Part shown: positions 11,844 to 24,077 of the stretch, piece after piece
Position numbering within the stretch: position 1 is the stretch's first letter
How the letters are laid out: every line of letters begins with the position of its first letter
Origin: Brevipalpus yothersi
Lineage: Eukaryota > Arthropoda > Arachnida > Trombidiformes > Tenuipalpidae
Assembly: GCA_003956705.1 (NCBI GenBank)
Contig: QZCP01000101.1
Location: 248,001 to 312,000, forward strand
Length of the DNA: 64,000 bases
Reading direction: 5' to 3'
Translations under genes and position numbers: made by a program
Notes under the pieces: model-generated
Told to the model about the DNA's origin: nothing
The model's database searches: none
What the model saw: the letters and a program-made list of their open reading frames with translations, nothing else

Positions 11844-12404
11844 NNNNNNNNNNNNNNNNNNNNNNNNNNNNNNNNNNNNNNNNNNNNNNNNNNNNNNNNN
11901 NNNNNNNNNNNNNNNNNNNNNNNNNNNNNNNNNNNNNNNNNNNNNNNNNNNNNNNNNNNNNNNNNNNNNNNNNNNNNNNNNNNNNNNNNNNNNNNNNNNN
12001 NNNNNNNNNNNNNNNNNNNNNNNNNNNNNNNNNNNNNNNNNNNNNNNNNNNNNNNNNNNNNNNNNNNNNNNNNNNNNNNNNNNNNNNNNNNNNNNNNNNN
12101 NNNNNNNNNNNNNNNNNNNNNNNNNNNNNNNNNNNNNNNNNNNNNNNNNNNNNNNNNNNNNNNNNNNNNNNNNNNNNNNNNNNNNNNNNNNNNNNNNNNN
12201 NNNNNNNNNNNNNNNNNNNNNNNNNNNNNNNNNNNNNNNNNNNNNNNNNNNNNNNNNNNNNNNNNNNNNNNNNNNNNNNNNNNNNNNNNNNNNNNNNNNN
12301 NNNNNNNNNNNNNNNNNNNNNNNNNNNNNNNNNNNNNNNNNNNNNNNNNNNNNNNNNNNNNNNNNNNNNNNNNNNNNNNNNNNNNNNNNNNNNNNNNNNN
12401 NNNN

Positions 12405-12463
<59 letters not shown>
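11794..12463. repeat. (CT)n microsatellite interrupted by an assembly gap
   Basis: A pure CT run occupies 11794-11843, then 561 N at 11844-12404, then CT again at 12405-12463. The gap edges fall inside the same dinucleotide repeat, so the assembler almost certainly broke on a long CT array. The real length is unknown. The long open frame across it is an artefact of CT codons and N. Confidence 0.95.
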
Positions 12464-12468
<5 letters not shown>

Positions 12469-14680
12469 ATTTATGATCCTTCATTTTCCATAGATTATCC
12501 AGGAACAGTAGATGGATTCGTCATGAACGCAGAGGAATTAATCTCAATCTTTGCTATCGGAATCAAATTAAATCTAATGAACAACCCTGAGGTCTCGACA
12601 GTAGAGTAACGGTAATTTGATGAACGAGGGGCTAAATTTTTCCTATTCCCACAACTTCGATCAGTCCTGGTCATGTTGTGATAAAATTAATCTCAATACT
12701 ATTACTACGTAAATAGAAATGACAATTTTTTTCGGGGGAATCTATTCTTTGAACTGATCGTTCTCCTGATACATTAATGTTTTTTTCCGTAGAGGATTTA
12801 TTGGCACAAATTTTTACCTTAAAAATCAGCACTGATTAGTTGAAGGTTACTCTACCAGATGAATAGCAATAAATCACAGTATGGAAGCGAAAAAGAATTC
12901 GAAAGAACAACTTTTCTCAATCATGAGGGAAACTCACTGAAACTCATAGAATTGATCTTGAATCTGAACTCAAGAGAAATTCTCTTTGAATATACTCAAT
13001 TGAAAGCATCATCAGTGATCACAATATTAGTTATATGATGGAAAACATGTGAGATTATACAATCGAGTTTCTTGCTGATGGTATCATGGGTCACGTTGAG
13101 CAACCCGAAACTTTTATTCCAGCCCGAAAAATAGGGATGGTTTGATAATGGAAAATTCGAAAGGAATAAAGTTCAAAAAGGATAGAAACCATTCGATAAA
13201 TAGATTCTTGACAAAGAATTTTATCATTTCAAAATTTTAAGGTTCAAGAGGAGTGATCGATCTCTTCCCATCTGACCATGAAACTCTGCCATTGTGTAAT
13301 TTATTTGAGCTTGAGAGATCATCATCTCCTTCCGATAATGTGTGAGAAATCAATTATTCTAGAGGTATGGAGATTCACAATAATCAAAAATCCATTTCTC
13401 GTAAGACTAAGTTTTGCTCACTAATTATTATCAATCGAGAAGTTCAGGATGATAATTTCCATCTTGATTAGAAATCATCGTACTACAGTCATTGATAATT
13501 TTAGTTGACTTTTAGTTCAAAAATACAAATTGAGGATGTAACAATAGCAAGGATAGCAACCACATGCTATCGATGGAATATTTGTTTTAATGATTGTTCA
13601 AAATTTTTTTTTCATTTTATAAATGTGTTAGGATTGAATCACCATATATTGTTATGAAAAAAAATTTGTTTTGGAATCAAAAACTGATGATCATAATTGG
13701 GATTCAATTTGAATTCTGTCTTCCCTTGTTCTCCACTTGATCAATCAGAGGTTGAGAACTGCTTCCAAACTATTCTAACTTTCCACATTCGTTGATTTGT
13801 TCGAATCGGGATCAATCATGATATAAAATTGTACAGCTTCCCCAGCGGAATCAAAAATTTATATGAGATTTTGGATTTTGGAGCCTAATGGGAGAATCAT
13901 ACCTCTCCAAGGCCTAAGAAAATGGCTTAATATAGTCACCTATATGATATTTTTGATGATAATAATTGATTCATTCACTGAGAGTGAACCATGGATATTT
14001 TTAGTTCGAGAAAATTGAAAAATTACTCCACTTTAAATCTTAGCCGATTCATTAAAAATCAAAATAAAAGTTTGCAAAGAGATGCTCATGAAAAATCTAG
14101 CCATGACTACAGAGCTCAATGGATGTATCATATTTTTTTGGCCAAAAGATGCCCACAATAATCATTATTCTTAGGAGCGATCAAAATTATTCCAAGTTTC
14201 GTTACGATTTTGTTTAATCTTGGAAGACCGGGAACTCCACTACTTGTATTCCGAGTCACTAGAGGACTCGCATGCATCATACGACTAAGTTAACGATAAG
14301 TTCTAGATTTTTTGGTTAAAAATGATCAAATAACTTCGGTTTGCCTCATACCTACATGCCTGTATTGGCCAAAAATAATACCATGAAGATGATTCTTGTT
14401 GAAGCCTAATTTACGATCGTTCGTTTTTGCGGCACCTCAACTACACAGAGAACAAGTTCTAATCGATGAGCGTTCATCAGTCCATACAATCATCATCTCA
14501 CGATATTCTCTCTCTCCCTACTCACTTAAAGACGAGCAAACTTTTGAAAACCGAAAAAAAATTCCCATTGACCTAGGATTTTGGGGCAAGAGAGGTGGGC
14601 ACGTACATTAACATCGCGCGGGTCAATGTAGGACCGAAAAGAAATACCTTCAAATAGGAACCCCAAAATACGAGCGAAAA
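12464..14680. other. AT-rich gene-free stretch
   Basis: About 2.2 kb of AT-rich sequence lack microsatellites, usable open frames and RNA-gene signatures that I can recognise. It contrasts with the CT-rich field that follows. Confidence 0.5.
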
Positions 14681-15664
14681 CAAGCTCTCTCTCTCTCCTC
14701 GTGTTCATATACCTACTTGTTAAGCTCTCTCTCTCTTCTCTCTCGCTGCACTTGCTCAAACATACACACAGGTTACAGAAATGCTTTGAAATATTTTTGT
14801 TTTGTTCAATCTGAGTCTTAAGAGGAGCTGTGTGTTTCGTTTATCTGTTATATATATTCTTGCATGTTTTTCTCTTCTTTCTCTGTTCATGACCACTGGA
14901 GATGACCAATCATTTGTGATTCAGTTTGGCAATGGTCAAGCACCATACAGTATATACACACATCTCAGCATACGCGACTCTTGATTCACTATCTTTACTG
15001 TTTCACCAACGCAACTTCATCTCTCTCTCTCATCATTTCTTCTTCTTTCCATCACACAAACACTTTGCCACTTTGTCTTGTTTCTTCATCTTCACTCTCA
15101 TCCTTGACCATTGCACTTACACCTGATTGACACCCTATTAATTGCCATTGATCATCACCATTATCATCGCATCTGGTCACATACACTGAAGGTAAGTGGA
15201 ATCATTGATTATGTTCTTTTGAAATTATTTCATTTCATTTCACGAGTATTCACATTTTCATCTTTCTCATCGATTGTTTTGCTTGTTAGTATGATAAAAA
15301 ATGCATATCTTTCTTCGTTTCACCTGTGCTCACTTCTATGATGACGAGAAGAATATATCTTAACCGTGGAAAAATTATGTACATATTTCATTCTCTCTTT
15401 TCCTCTTGCCACGAGTGGACGTGTCTGTCCATATCCATTAGAACACTCCAAGTTAACCAACGACAGTATTGGCTAGCGGTCATCAGGCAAACTCTTGACC
15501 ACTCCACCAGCCAGTGGCTGCTCTTCGCTGGTTCTCTACTCTTCTCTACTCTCTCTTTCTCTTTCTCTCTCTCCCACTCTTTGGTTTTCTCTCTGGTCTC
15601 GCTCTCTGGTAGCCCAATCACCACCATCATCACTAGCTAATCATTTCGATTATTGATTGCCTCG

Positions 15665-15737
<73 letters not shown>

Positions 15738-16726
15738 CCTCCTCTTCTCTTTCGGAGGACCAAGCTGTACACTTTTCATTCTTTCTTTGTCACTCCGTTC
15801 CTTTGCTACGATTGTGTAACGATTCTCGAACAGCGAGAAAGAGAAAGGATGCTGGCGAAAAGGTGAACATCATCATCCAAGTGAGAGAGAGAGAGAGAGA
15901 GAGAGAAAGTGTGCAAAAATAAGAGAAAACGTTTCCACCTCCACCTCCTCTATCATTGCCTCAGCTTTTTCTCTCCTCCTTCTCCTCTTCTCGTGAAGCG
16001 AAAAATTGTACGTGGTAGAGAGACACAGGGTAAATCAAAGCAAAGCAAAGCATCAAATCTTACTGTGAACCTCACTCTCACCACCACTATCAATCGGAAT
16101 CTTTCTTCTTCTTCTCGTGAGACCAATTCTCTCATCCATCTCTTGAGCATTTCACTCTTCTTTAGCCTCCCTCTCTTCGCATGTGAGTGTGTGTGTGTAT
16201 ATGTATTTGTATGTGTACTGTACCTGTACTTTCTCTCTCTCTCCTCTCTCTTTGTCTATCTATTCCGTCCAATTCTGGCCATGATCATCTCGCCTCTCAC
16301 TTTGCTCGCGCTGGGAGCGTACTTAGGCTCGTAGAGGCTAAGTATGAACGCTGAACGATCACGCATCTGATCCTACCTGCACAGCCTCTTTTTTTTCTTT
16401 TTCATCTCTCTCTCTCTCTCTCTCTTCCACCCTATGGCTTCTTGCTTTTCCTGGCCTGTCTCTCCTCTGCAAGGTAACCTAACCTGATCTCCACATATTC
16501 CTCTCTCATATCTAGGTAGGAGAGCCGAGAGCGAACGAGCAGCCAAGAGAACGCAGCGCGGGACCAGAGAGAGAGAAAGAGAGAGAGAGAGTCAAGAATA
16601 ATCTACTGGATGGCCCGTAAAGACGCAAACCAGTAGATTACTTGTTCCAACAGTCAACATGATCAAGAATTTTGCAGCACGCGTAAAAAAGTGTCTCATT
16701 TTGCTTTTAAAATTTTTCCCAAGTCA

Positions 16727-16800
<74 letters not shown>

Positions 16801-17369
16801 TTTTTCATGGAGCGAGAGAACCGCTCGTATGAAACTTATCATCGGTACTGCCCTTCCAGTCTATCTCTCTCTCATCCTGTTCCGATGCTTGAGCGCCAGT
16901 ACTTTTTGCTTGTGCCTCCAGGTCGGACTTACCTGTCGGACGCCTCCGGTTTTTCTCTATCTTCTAAAAGAGAGAGAGAGAGAGAAGCCGCTAAGAAGAC
17001 TTTTTCTCCATCTCTCTCTTTCTCTTTCAATTTTGTGTCCAAGTTTTCACTCACTGAGGCTTGTTAGGTGGCAATTTGAAGGAGAAATTCAGCAACCATG
17101 ATACTGAAGTGCGTCCGAGGTTGAAGCTCATCTTTTTTGCTTCTCTTTTTCCATCTATTCCTCTTACTCTCGCTCTCTCCGTGATTCAATGACTCTCTTT
17201 CTTCCCATCTTTTTGCCATCAAGAGAAACGAAAAATGTTGTGCGGAGATGACGAGGTGAATAAGAACTGGTACGTTGGTGCATGCACGGTGTGTATGTGC
17301 CTCGATATTCGCTCATTTCAAGCCAAATTACGAGTCAATCGATTGATCATGCTGTCTCAAAGCATTTTT

Positions 17370-17421
<52 letters not shown>

Positions 17422-18508
17422 TTTCAAAATTGCACATCTTCCAAACATTGGAACTGAATGAATTAGCGATCATCATCGCTGGTGGCAAGTGCTGATCGGG
17501 GGTGCTGAGGGAATCCATCTTATGGATGCTGAACAATGATAATCATAATATAGACCAACAGTGATGATGTTGTTCATCACTGATGCTAATGTGCATGAAG
17601 AGAACTCGAGAATGAAAGTATATGTATACTGTGTTAGTATGAATAGAATTGACGACGAGGCCAAACTGGGGGTCCTTTCACCGTCCATTGACAATGTGAA
17701 AAAAAGGCTGGCTATGAGAGGCAGCGATCGATTTGCAAACTACAAGCAATTCATTAGCTAATTAATTAATTCACACTTAGTTGAAAGAGTGAGTATCTTA
17801 ATAGACTGATTGGATGGAAGATCAGGTTCAGAGAGGAACGTGCTTTTTCTCTCGCTCTTCTCTTTGCTTTCCAGCCTCTTGTTCTAACTGAAAGAGAGAG
17901 AAGAGAAGAGAAAAAGAGAGAGAGAGAGGCTGGAAAGAAGAGGATGCCGAAGAAGTGAGAAATAGGAAGCAAATAGTATGATATTGGAGTGGCTGGGAAA
18001 CAGAAAAGCTAAAGAGAGAGGGAAAGAGAGAGTAAAAAGAATTAATTCCAATCTTCAACAGCATGATACCAGCTTTGTGAGAGAAAGAGAAGTGTTTCAG
18101 CACGATAGATTGTGGACAAGCATCTCGGGCATATCCACCACATACTCAAGTAGCACTGTATGGTGCTGAGTATGGTTCAGTGACAATCAAGATACTGCCA
18201 CAGATAATCAGGCGACTTTCATGCGAACTGATGTGTCCAATTAAGCTGATACTGAATTGATTGGATATCAACATATTTGCTTATCTAAGACAAACTATAA
18301 TTTTGTCTCCCAGTTTTATATACCTCTCTTTGTGTCGCGTTTTCGAAATCAGTGAGTGAGAGAAAAAAGAGACAGAGAGACAGAGAGAGGATCCAGAAAA
18401 GGGGCTCACACAAAATGCATTAAGCAAGGACAAATTCTTGATATAGCTCAATCATATTCATTATCTTTATCATCGTCATTAACTGTTGTCTTCCTCAGCT
18501 TGTCCCAT

Positions 18509-18545
<37 letters not shown>

Positions 18546-20756
18546 TCTCTCTTGCTATGCAGTCTCAGCGATGTTTTCCCACACACTATTATATATTTTT
18601 GATGATTTCACATTCTCATGCCGGCCTCGCTCAATCCCAAGCTGTGGGTGGTATGGGGTTGGCTCTATTCAGTGGCCGTTATGTTTGCATCGTGTGTGAC
18701 TGTTCACTTTGATCCTTGTAGATTTCTGCATCCGTATCTCTACCCAGTCATATCGGTGTGATGAAACGCTAGATTAGAGGCTGTGGTTGATGCGAGAAAA
18801 GGCTGCAAATAGAGGCTGGTGAGGAGAGAAAAAGAAAGACAACCCTTGAGCAAAAGTCTCATACAGTAGCTTGAAAGTGGTATAAGAAGTTTTCTCGAAA
18901 AACAATCAACATCACTAATCATCATCATGTGTTGCTTTGATTTCGATCTCTTGTAATCAGCATCTTCTCAGTTCGATTACCTATCAACATTCATATTCAA
19001 GTGGCCTCGATACTAGACGTCAATCGCGTGGTGAGAGTTGAGTAATAGAATATTTCATGCCCTTTTCTCCTCAGATAAGCTTCTCCATCTATCTTGCTTT
19101 TTTCTTACCTCTATGAGTTGGGGATAAACTTCATGAAGATGACTTTAATCTTGTGCAAGTTCCTTTCTGCTCTGTAAAGCGAATGCCAGCCACTATAGAA
19201 TGCTTGTGTGCATTCACCATACGCAAACATTGGCGATGATGACTGGGATGATCAAAGATGAGAGGAGATGAGCAGGAGAAGAAAAATAAGGCAGGGCGAT
19301 GATAACTGATCACCAATTTGATATTCTGCTCACCGATCCTATCGGTGATTCTGTCACCCAGCAAAGTCGCTACAGCGCGTCCGTCTCTGCTCTCCATCCT
19401 CTCTCCATCTCTCCATCATTTCTATCATCCAGCTTCTCTCCTCTTTGCTTCTCTTCGTCTTGCAGCCTCTCTCTCTCTCTTTTTTCATCTTGATGCTCGC
19501 CAATCTTTTTACTTTTTTCTGCTTGTCTAGTGGGCAAACGAATCCGCTTGTGAAAGGCTAGTGGCACTTTTATTTGCCGAAAAGTGCCAAACCAATCAAC
19601 GTTTACATTCCTTTTTGCTCTTTTATCTCTCTCTCTCTCTTTCTCTTTCTCTCTCTCCTCATCTTCTCTCTCTCTCTCTCTTCACCCAAGCTCCAACGCT
19701 TTTCTTACCATTCTCACCTCCCCCTCTTCTCAGCCATTTCTCTCTCTCCATCTTGATTTTGATCTGTCTCCGTGTGTGTATGTGTATGTTTCGCTCAACG
19801 ATGTGATTGCATGGCAGAGCAGACTGATATTTTTCCCCCGTTTCTCATTGCACACATCAGCAAGCAAAGTGAGTGTGAGAAGAAGAAGCGAGTATGAACG
19901 CATAGGAAGACTTATATCATCATAATCATCATGCTTTCTCTTCTCTCTCTTTCTATTTCTCTTTCTCTTCACTTCGATCACTGCAGCCTCCCTCGAGCAT
20001 CGCGTTCTCTTACGGTATCGATTGGATGATAGCGATTATTGATTAGGCTCAGCGACTCTGACTTTTCTTCTCTCTCCTTTCCCCAAGATCGTGCAACCCA
20101 GAATGGCCGTGATTGTTAATGTCCTCTCACTCGCCACTGCCACTGTGTGTGGATGCGTGTGTGAGAGAGAGAACGAGAAGGATGCCTGTGTGGAAGCTGC
20201 ATGGATAAGAGATGCTGGAAGATCGAGTTGGTGAGAGAAGAGAATGATGGCCCTTTGCCCATGCCATTTCATGACAGCTCTTTCTTTCACCTCCTCTGAT
20301 GATGAGCCAAAAAGAAGAAGAAGAAGAAAAGCTCAAGTAAGAGCTGGTCAGTCGCAATGTGTTCCTTTGCCCATGGACGCGATTCCATGATAAATTTTGA
20401 GTAACGAATCATAGGAGAAAGAGAGGAGACCAGGAAATGAGTATACTGCCTAAAAAGTGGACGTACAAGAGAATCATAGTGCAAGCCAATCTGCAAAAAG
20501 GGTTGCTCTCATTGCGATTCGCCATCAGCATTACTCTTCCAGCAAAATAGAACCACCAAACTGAGAGAGAGAGAGAGAAAGCGATCACGCTGACTACCAT
20601 ATAAAATCATTCTCTCTCTTTCTCTCTCTCTCTCTCTCTGGCTCTCCAAAGGATGCTCAGTTTCTTGCAACCTAAATATTTACCTCTCACTCACACAAAA
20701 CTTCGTTCTCTTAATCCTCTACTCTATGGGCTCTAGAAATCTTGCATTCTGGAACT

Positions 20757-20827
<71 letters not shown>

Positions 20828-21324
20828 TGTGTATGTGTGTGAGGGAGAGAGATGCCCACCTTCGCCTCATTCCTGATTATGATGATGCTAATCAGCACAA
20901 TGTGTGAGCATGAGGTGATGCACTTGATTGTGTCATCTTCTTTCTCTCTTGCTCTCTCTTTGGTACTGAATGCCTACTTGGTTACGTCAAGTAAGCTCTA
21001 GAAAAGCTTCTCTATGTGAGCGATCACGAAGCACGAGTGGTGAAAAGAGATAGATGATGAGTTGTTGATGATAGGACTGATAATGGAGTCCATTCTCTCT
21101 AACCATTCTTGCTCTCTATGCTCGCTTGTCACCACCTTGGACGCCTTCATAACCATTGTCATTCAATTGTTTCTGCAAAATGATTAGCTCGCTAAAATCT
21201 TTCTTCAATGCACTGGATCCAGTGAAGCTTACACACACATTCTTGTGCATTCTTGCCCATTCCTTCTCGTTCTGCTACAACAGGGAATGATCCACTAGCA
21301 AGCTCATTGCTTGATTTGCCTGTT

Positions 21325-21380
<56 letters not shown>

Positions 21381-23560
21381 AGATGAGCGGACTCTCAATC
21401 GCATTCCTGTGTGAGCATCTCTCTCTCTCTTCTCTCCATCTTGAGGATTTTCTCTTCTTCCGCTCGTCTAATGTGGATTAGTGCTTGAACGTATATAAAG
21501 TCTGTGTGTGTGCAGTGGTAGCGGTGAATTCAGCTTCGACGTTTGTGCTGCGGTGTCTCCATCGATATCGATTGGATTTCAATGCTTACTCTTTCCACCC
21601 ACTTTCCCTATGTCTCTCGTGTAGATTCTCCACTTTCACTTACTCTTCTCTTTCTTTTCTCTCTCTTTCTCTCTACTTCTGGCTATCTCTGTTTGACCAT
21701 GTTCAGCTCTTGCCCGCAGCGAGCCACTGATGAAGAAAGAAGCTGAATAAGATGCTACCGGGAAATGGATTCCTGTGAGCTTTTCTCTCCTCCTCAGTCG
21801 GAAGCTGATCACCACACTCATGGAGTTTTCATGGAAAAATCGAACTCCTATTGACTTGTTTTCGCAATACTCTGACCATAACCAAACTCCCTTGAGCTGC
21901 TATTCCTTGCCAACAACAGCCAAACGAGCCAGCGAATTTGGTTCGCAAATGAAAGAGCAAGAAGTTCTGTCGTGGACATGCATTTTTCAAGTAGAGAATA
22001 GAATATAATGGGCGGAAGAAGATGTATGAAATAGAATATTGTCATTATAAGTCTTGAGGTCCATTCGTGGAAGATGTTGGCATGAAACCCTAGTGAATGA
22101 AGATGAAGAGGGTGAGATATATAGGGAGATGGAACTTCAGGACATTAATATTGATGTTTCAGAATGGTTTCCTAAAAGAAAGGAAAGTCTTGAGCCATTC
22201 TTTTCCGAAAGCTTCTTTTGAGCCATCCAGTCGAGAGAGAGAGAGAGAAAGAGAGAGAGAAATTGTGAATACGATTTCAAATCCTTCCCTGTGATCAGGA
22301 AGTCTCTCTCTTTCTCACTCTCTTTCCATCTATCTATCTTCACCAAGATTTACGTGTTGATTCCAGCCTCAGATCAATTGAAAAATTATCAGGATGCAGA
22401 GTTATGATGGTCATAATCGAGTTGCACCGTTTATTGCCCCTTGCAAAGTGGGACTTTTTTCCCTCCCTCATGATCAGGGCAAGCTTTGAGGAGTTGCACT
22501 TGGGCCACGCAAGGGTTATGGCCATCGGAGTGGAGAAATTTGGCCCCTTACAGCCGAATGTTTGGCTTTTCTCACTTGCTTGAGAGAAAAGGCGAAAGAG
22601 AGAGAGAGAGAGAGAAAGCTCACAGGATCTGTTTAGCCTACAGCATTAGAAGAGCCAAAAGACGGCCTGCGACGCTTGTATGTGTGTGTGTGTGTGTCTT
22701 TATTTTGCCTAATTCGTGGAAAACAATTTCACAAATGCTTATGGCAAGTAGGACCAAAGCTGTAAAGGATCAGAGAAAAAGAGGAAGAGAAAGAGAGAGA
22801 GAGACACCAACAATCCGCATATTCTCATTTGTTCTGTTTTCTGTCTCTGTCTTTCTTTTTCTTTTGGCTATCTTTCGTCAACTTATTCCATTTCTTATCA
22901 AAAAGGCGAGGAAAGAGCAAGAATCTTCTACTTCTATTGCTTGTTTTCTCCTTCCCTTTCGCTTGAGGCACTTTTTCGATCTTCTCTCTCTCTCTTTCCT
23001 TCTCTTTCCTCTTTCCCTGGTCAACCTAGTGCTTTTCATCCTTCACCTCCCTGCAACTTCCACAGAATTTCAATTCTCGCATGCCGCTCTTTCTTTCGCC
23101 AACGCGATGAGTTTCAGCTTTTCACTGTCCAGGAGAGAAACTCGCAAAGATCACTCTGATCCATGCTGAACCATCTTTGCAGAGTCTTGCAACTTCTCAT
23201 TTTCCTCTCTCTTGTGTGCTTTTGCTAGAATTTCGCTTCAAGCCAGTTGTAAACAGAAAGCCAAGACTTCTACTATTCCAACTCTTGGTTGTTAGGGTGC
23301 AAAACCTTTCTCTCTCTCTTTCTCTCTCTCTCTTTCTCTCTCTCTCTTTCTCTCTCTCCCTATTTCTTTCCATTGTCGAACCTACTGACCAACACTCTGA
23401 TTTCAATCATTCTCTTTCCAACTCTCGACTATCATGCATCTTCTTCTTTTTTCCTCTCTCTCCTTATCCAGAATCAAGAGTGGTCACAATTGTTTCAATC
23501 AACAAAACACTGTGAATTTTTTGTGTGCACACATAATGTTACGCTTGCTTCTACTACTCT
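14681..23560. repeat. CT/GA microsatellite field upstream of the ten-finger gene
   Basis: This nearly 9-kb stretch has many CT tracts on the plus strand and fewer GA tracts. The longest are at about 15669-15733, 16731-16798, 17372-17416, 18512-18542, 20759-20823 and 21329-21378, with an interrupted one at 23308-23360. GA runs lie at about 15882-15905, 16567-16592 and 22232-22262. Open frames here are Ser/Leu or Arg/Glu runs read from the repeat and do not look like proteins. The field may hold regulatory DNA and non-coding 5' exons of the C2H2 gene at 24078. Confidence 0.8.
15120..15191 (+). other. Possible non-coding 5' exon ending in a strong donor
   Basis: The sequence ends in CTGAAG followed by GTAAGTGG at 15192, a near-consensus splice donor in otherwise non-coding DNA. 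A plausible acceptor AG lies at about 24026-24027, just before the start codon of the C2H2 gene. This would make it a leader exon about 9 kb upstream. It is inference from splice-site form only, and the 5' limit given is arbitrary. Confidence 0.2.
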
Positions 23561-24077
23561 CTCAAGGATGGATCCAGATGAATCAGCTCGTACTGCTTTA
23601 TCGATGCGATGGATTGAGTAGTAACTTTCACATGCGAACGGAAGTCAAATTTTAACGTGCAAAAAAAACGGATCTTTATGACTAACTGTTAAAGGGAAGA
23701 AAAAGCTAAACTCAAGAGAGAGAAAACTTAATATTCAAGTGTGATAAGAACTTTGATCAACATCATCGTCACCATCATCATCGAAAATTTTTTTTTTCTC
23801 TTCTTGCTAAACAACGATTGTTTTTTTTGCATCTCACTGTGATTGACTGTGTTTATTCAACTATTGGAAGCCCGCCATTTACACATCACAAATTTTTCGA
23901 ATGTTTTAACGATCTACCGTGTTGCTTCATTTATCATTCCCACCAGATTGTGTGTACAATATAAGATTTTTGCTCATCTTTATCAACTTGTTCCATTGAT
24001 TATCATTTTAATCATCCTCATGATCAGCGTCCGTTGAGAAAAAGAGTGCTACATGGTGATGTACACCAGCAATTTCA
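23561..24077. other. Immediate upstream region of the ten-finger gene
   Basis: This AT-rich region probably contains the 5' leader. It includes an AG at 24026-24027 after a pyrimidine-rich stretch, and a favourable context (AATTTCAATGG) at the start codon. Confidence 0.4.

Noticed and set aside
11778..12476. Long open frame of Leu/Ser repeats spanning the N gap
   Set aside because: It is CT repeat read as codons, plus unknown bases; there is no protein evidence.
15653..15922. Several Ser/Leu or Arg/Glu-rich open frames in the 15-23 kb region
   Set aside because: All are translations of CT or GA tracts, overlap each other on both strands and lack domains or splice partners.
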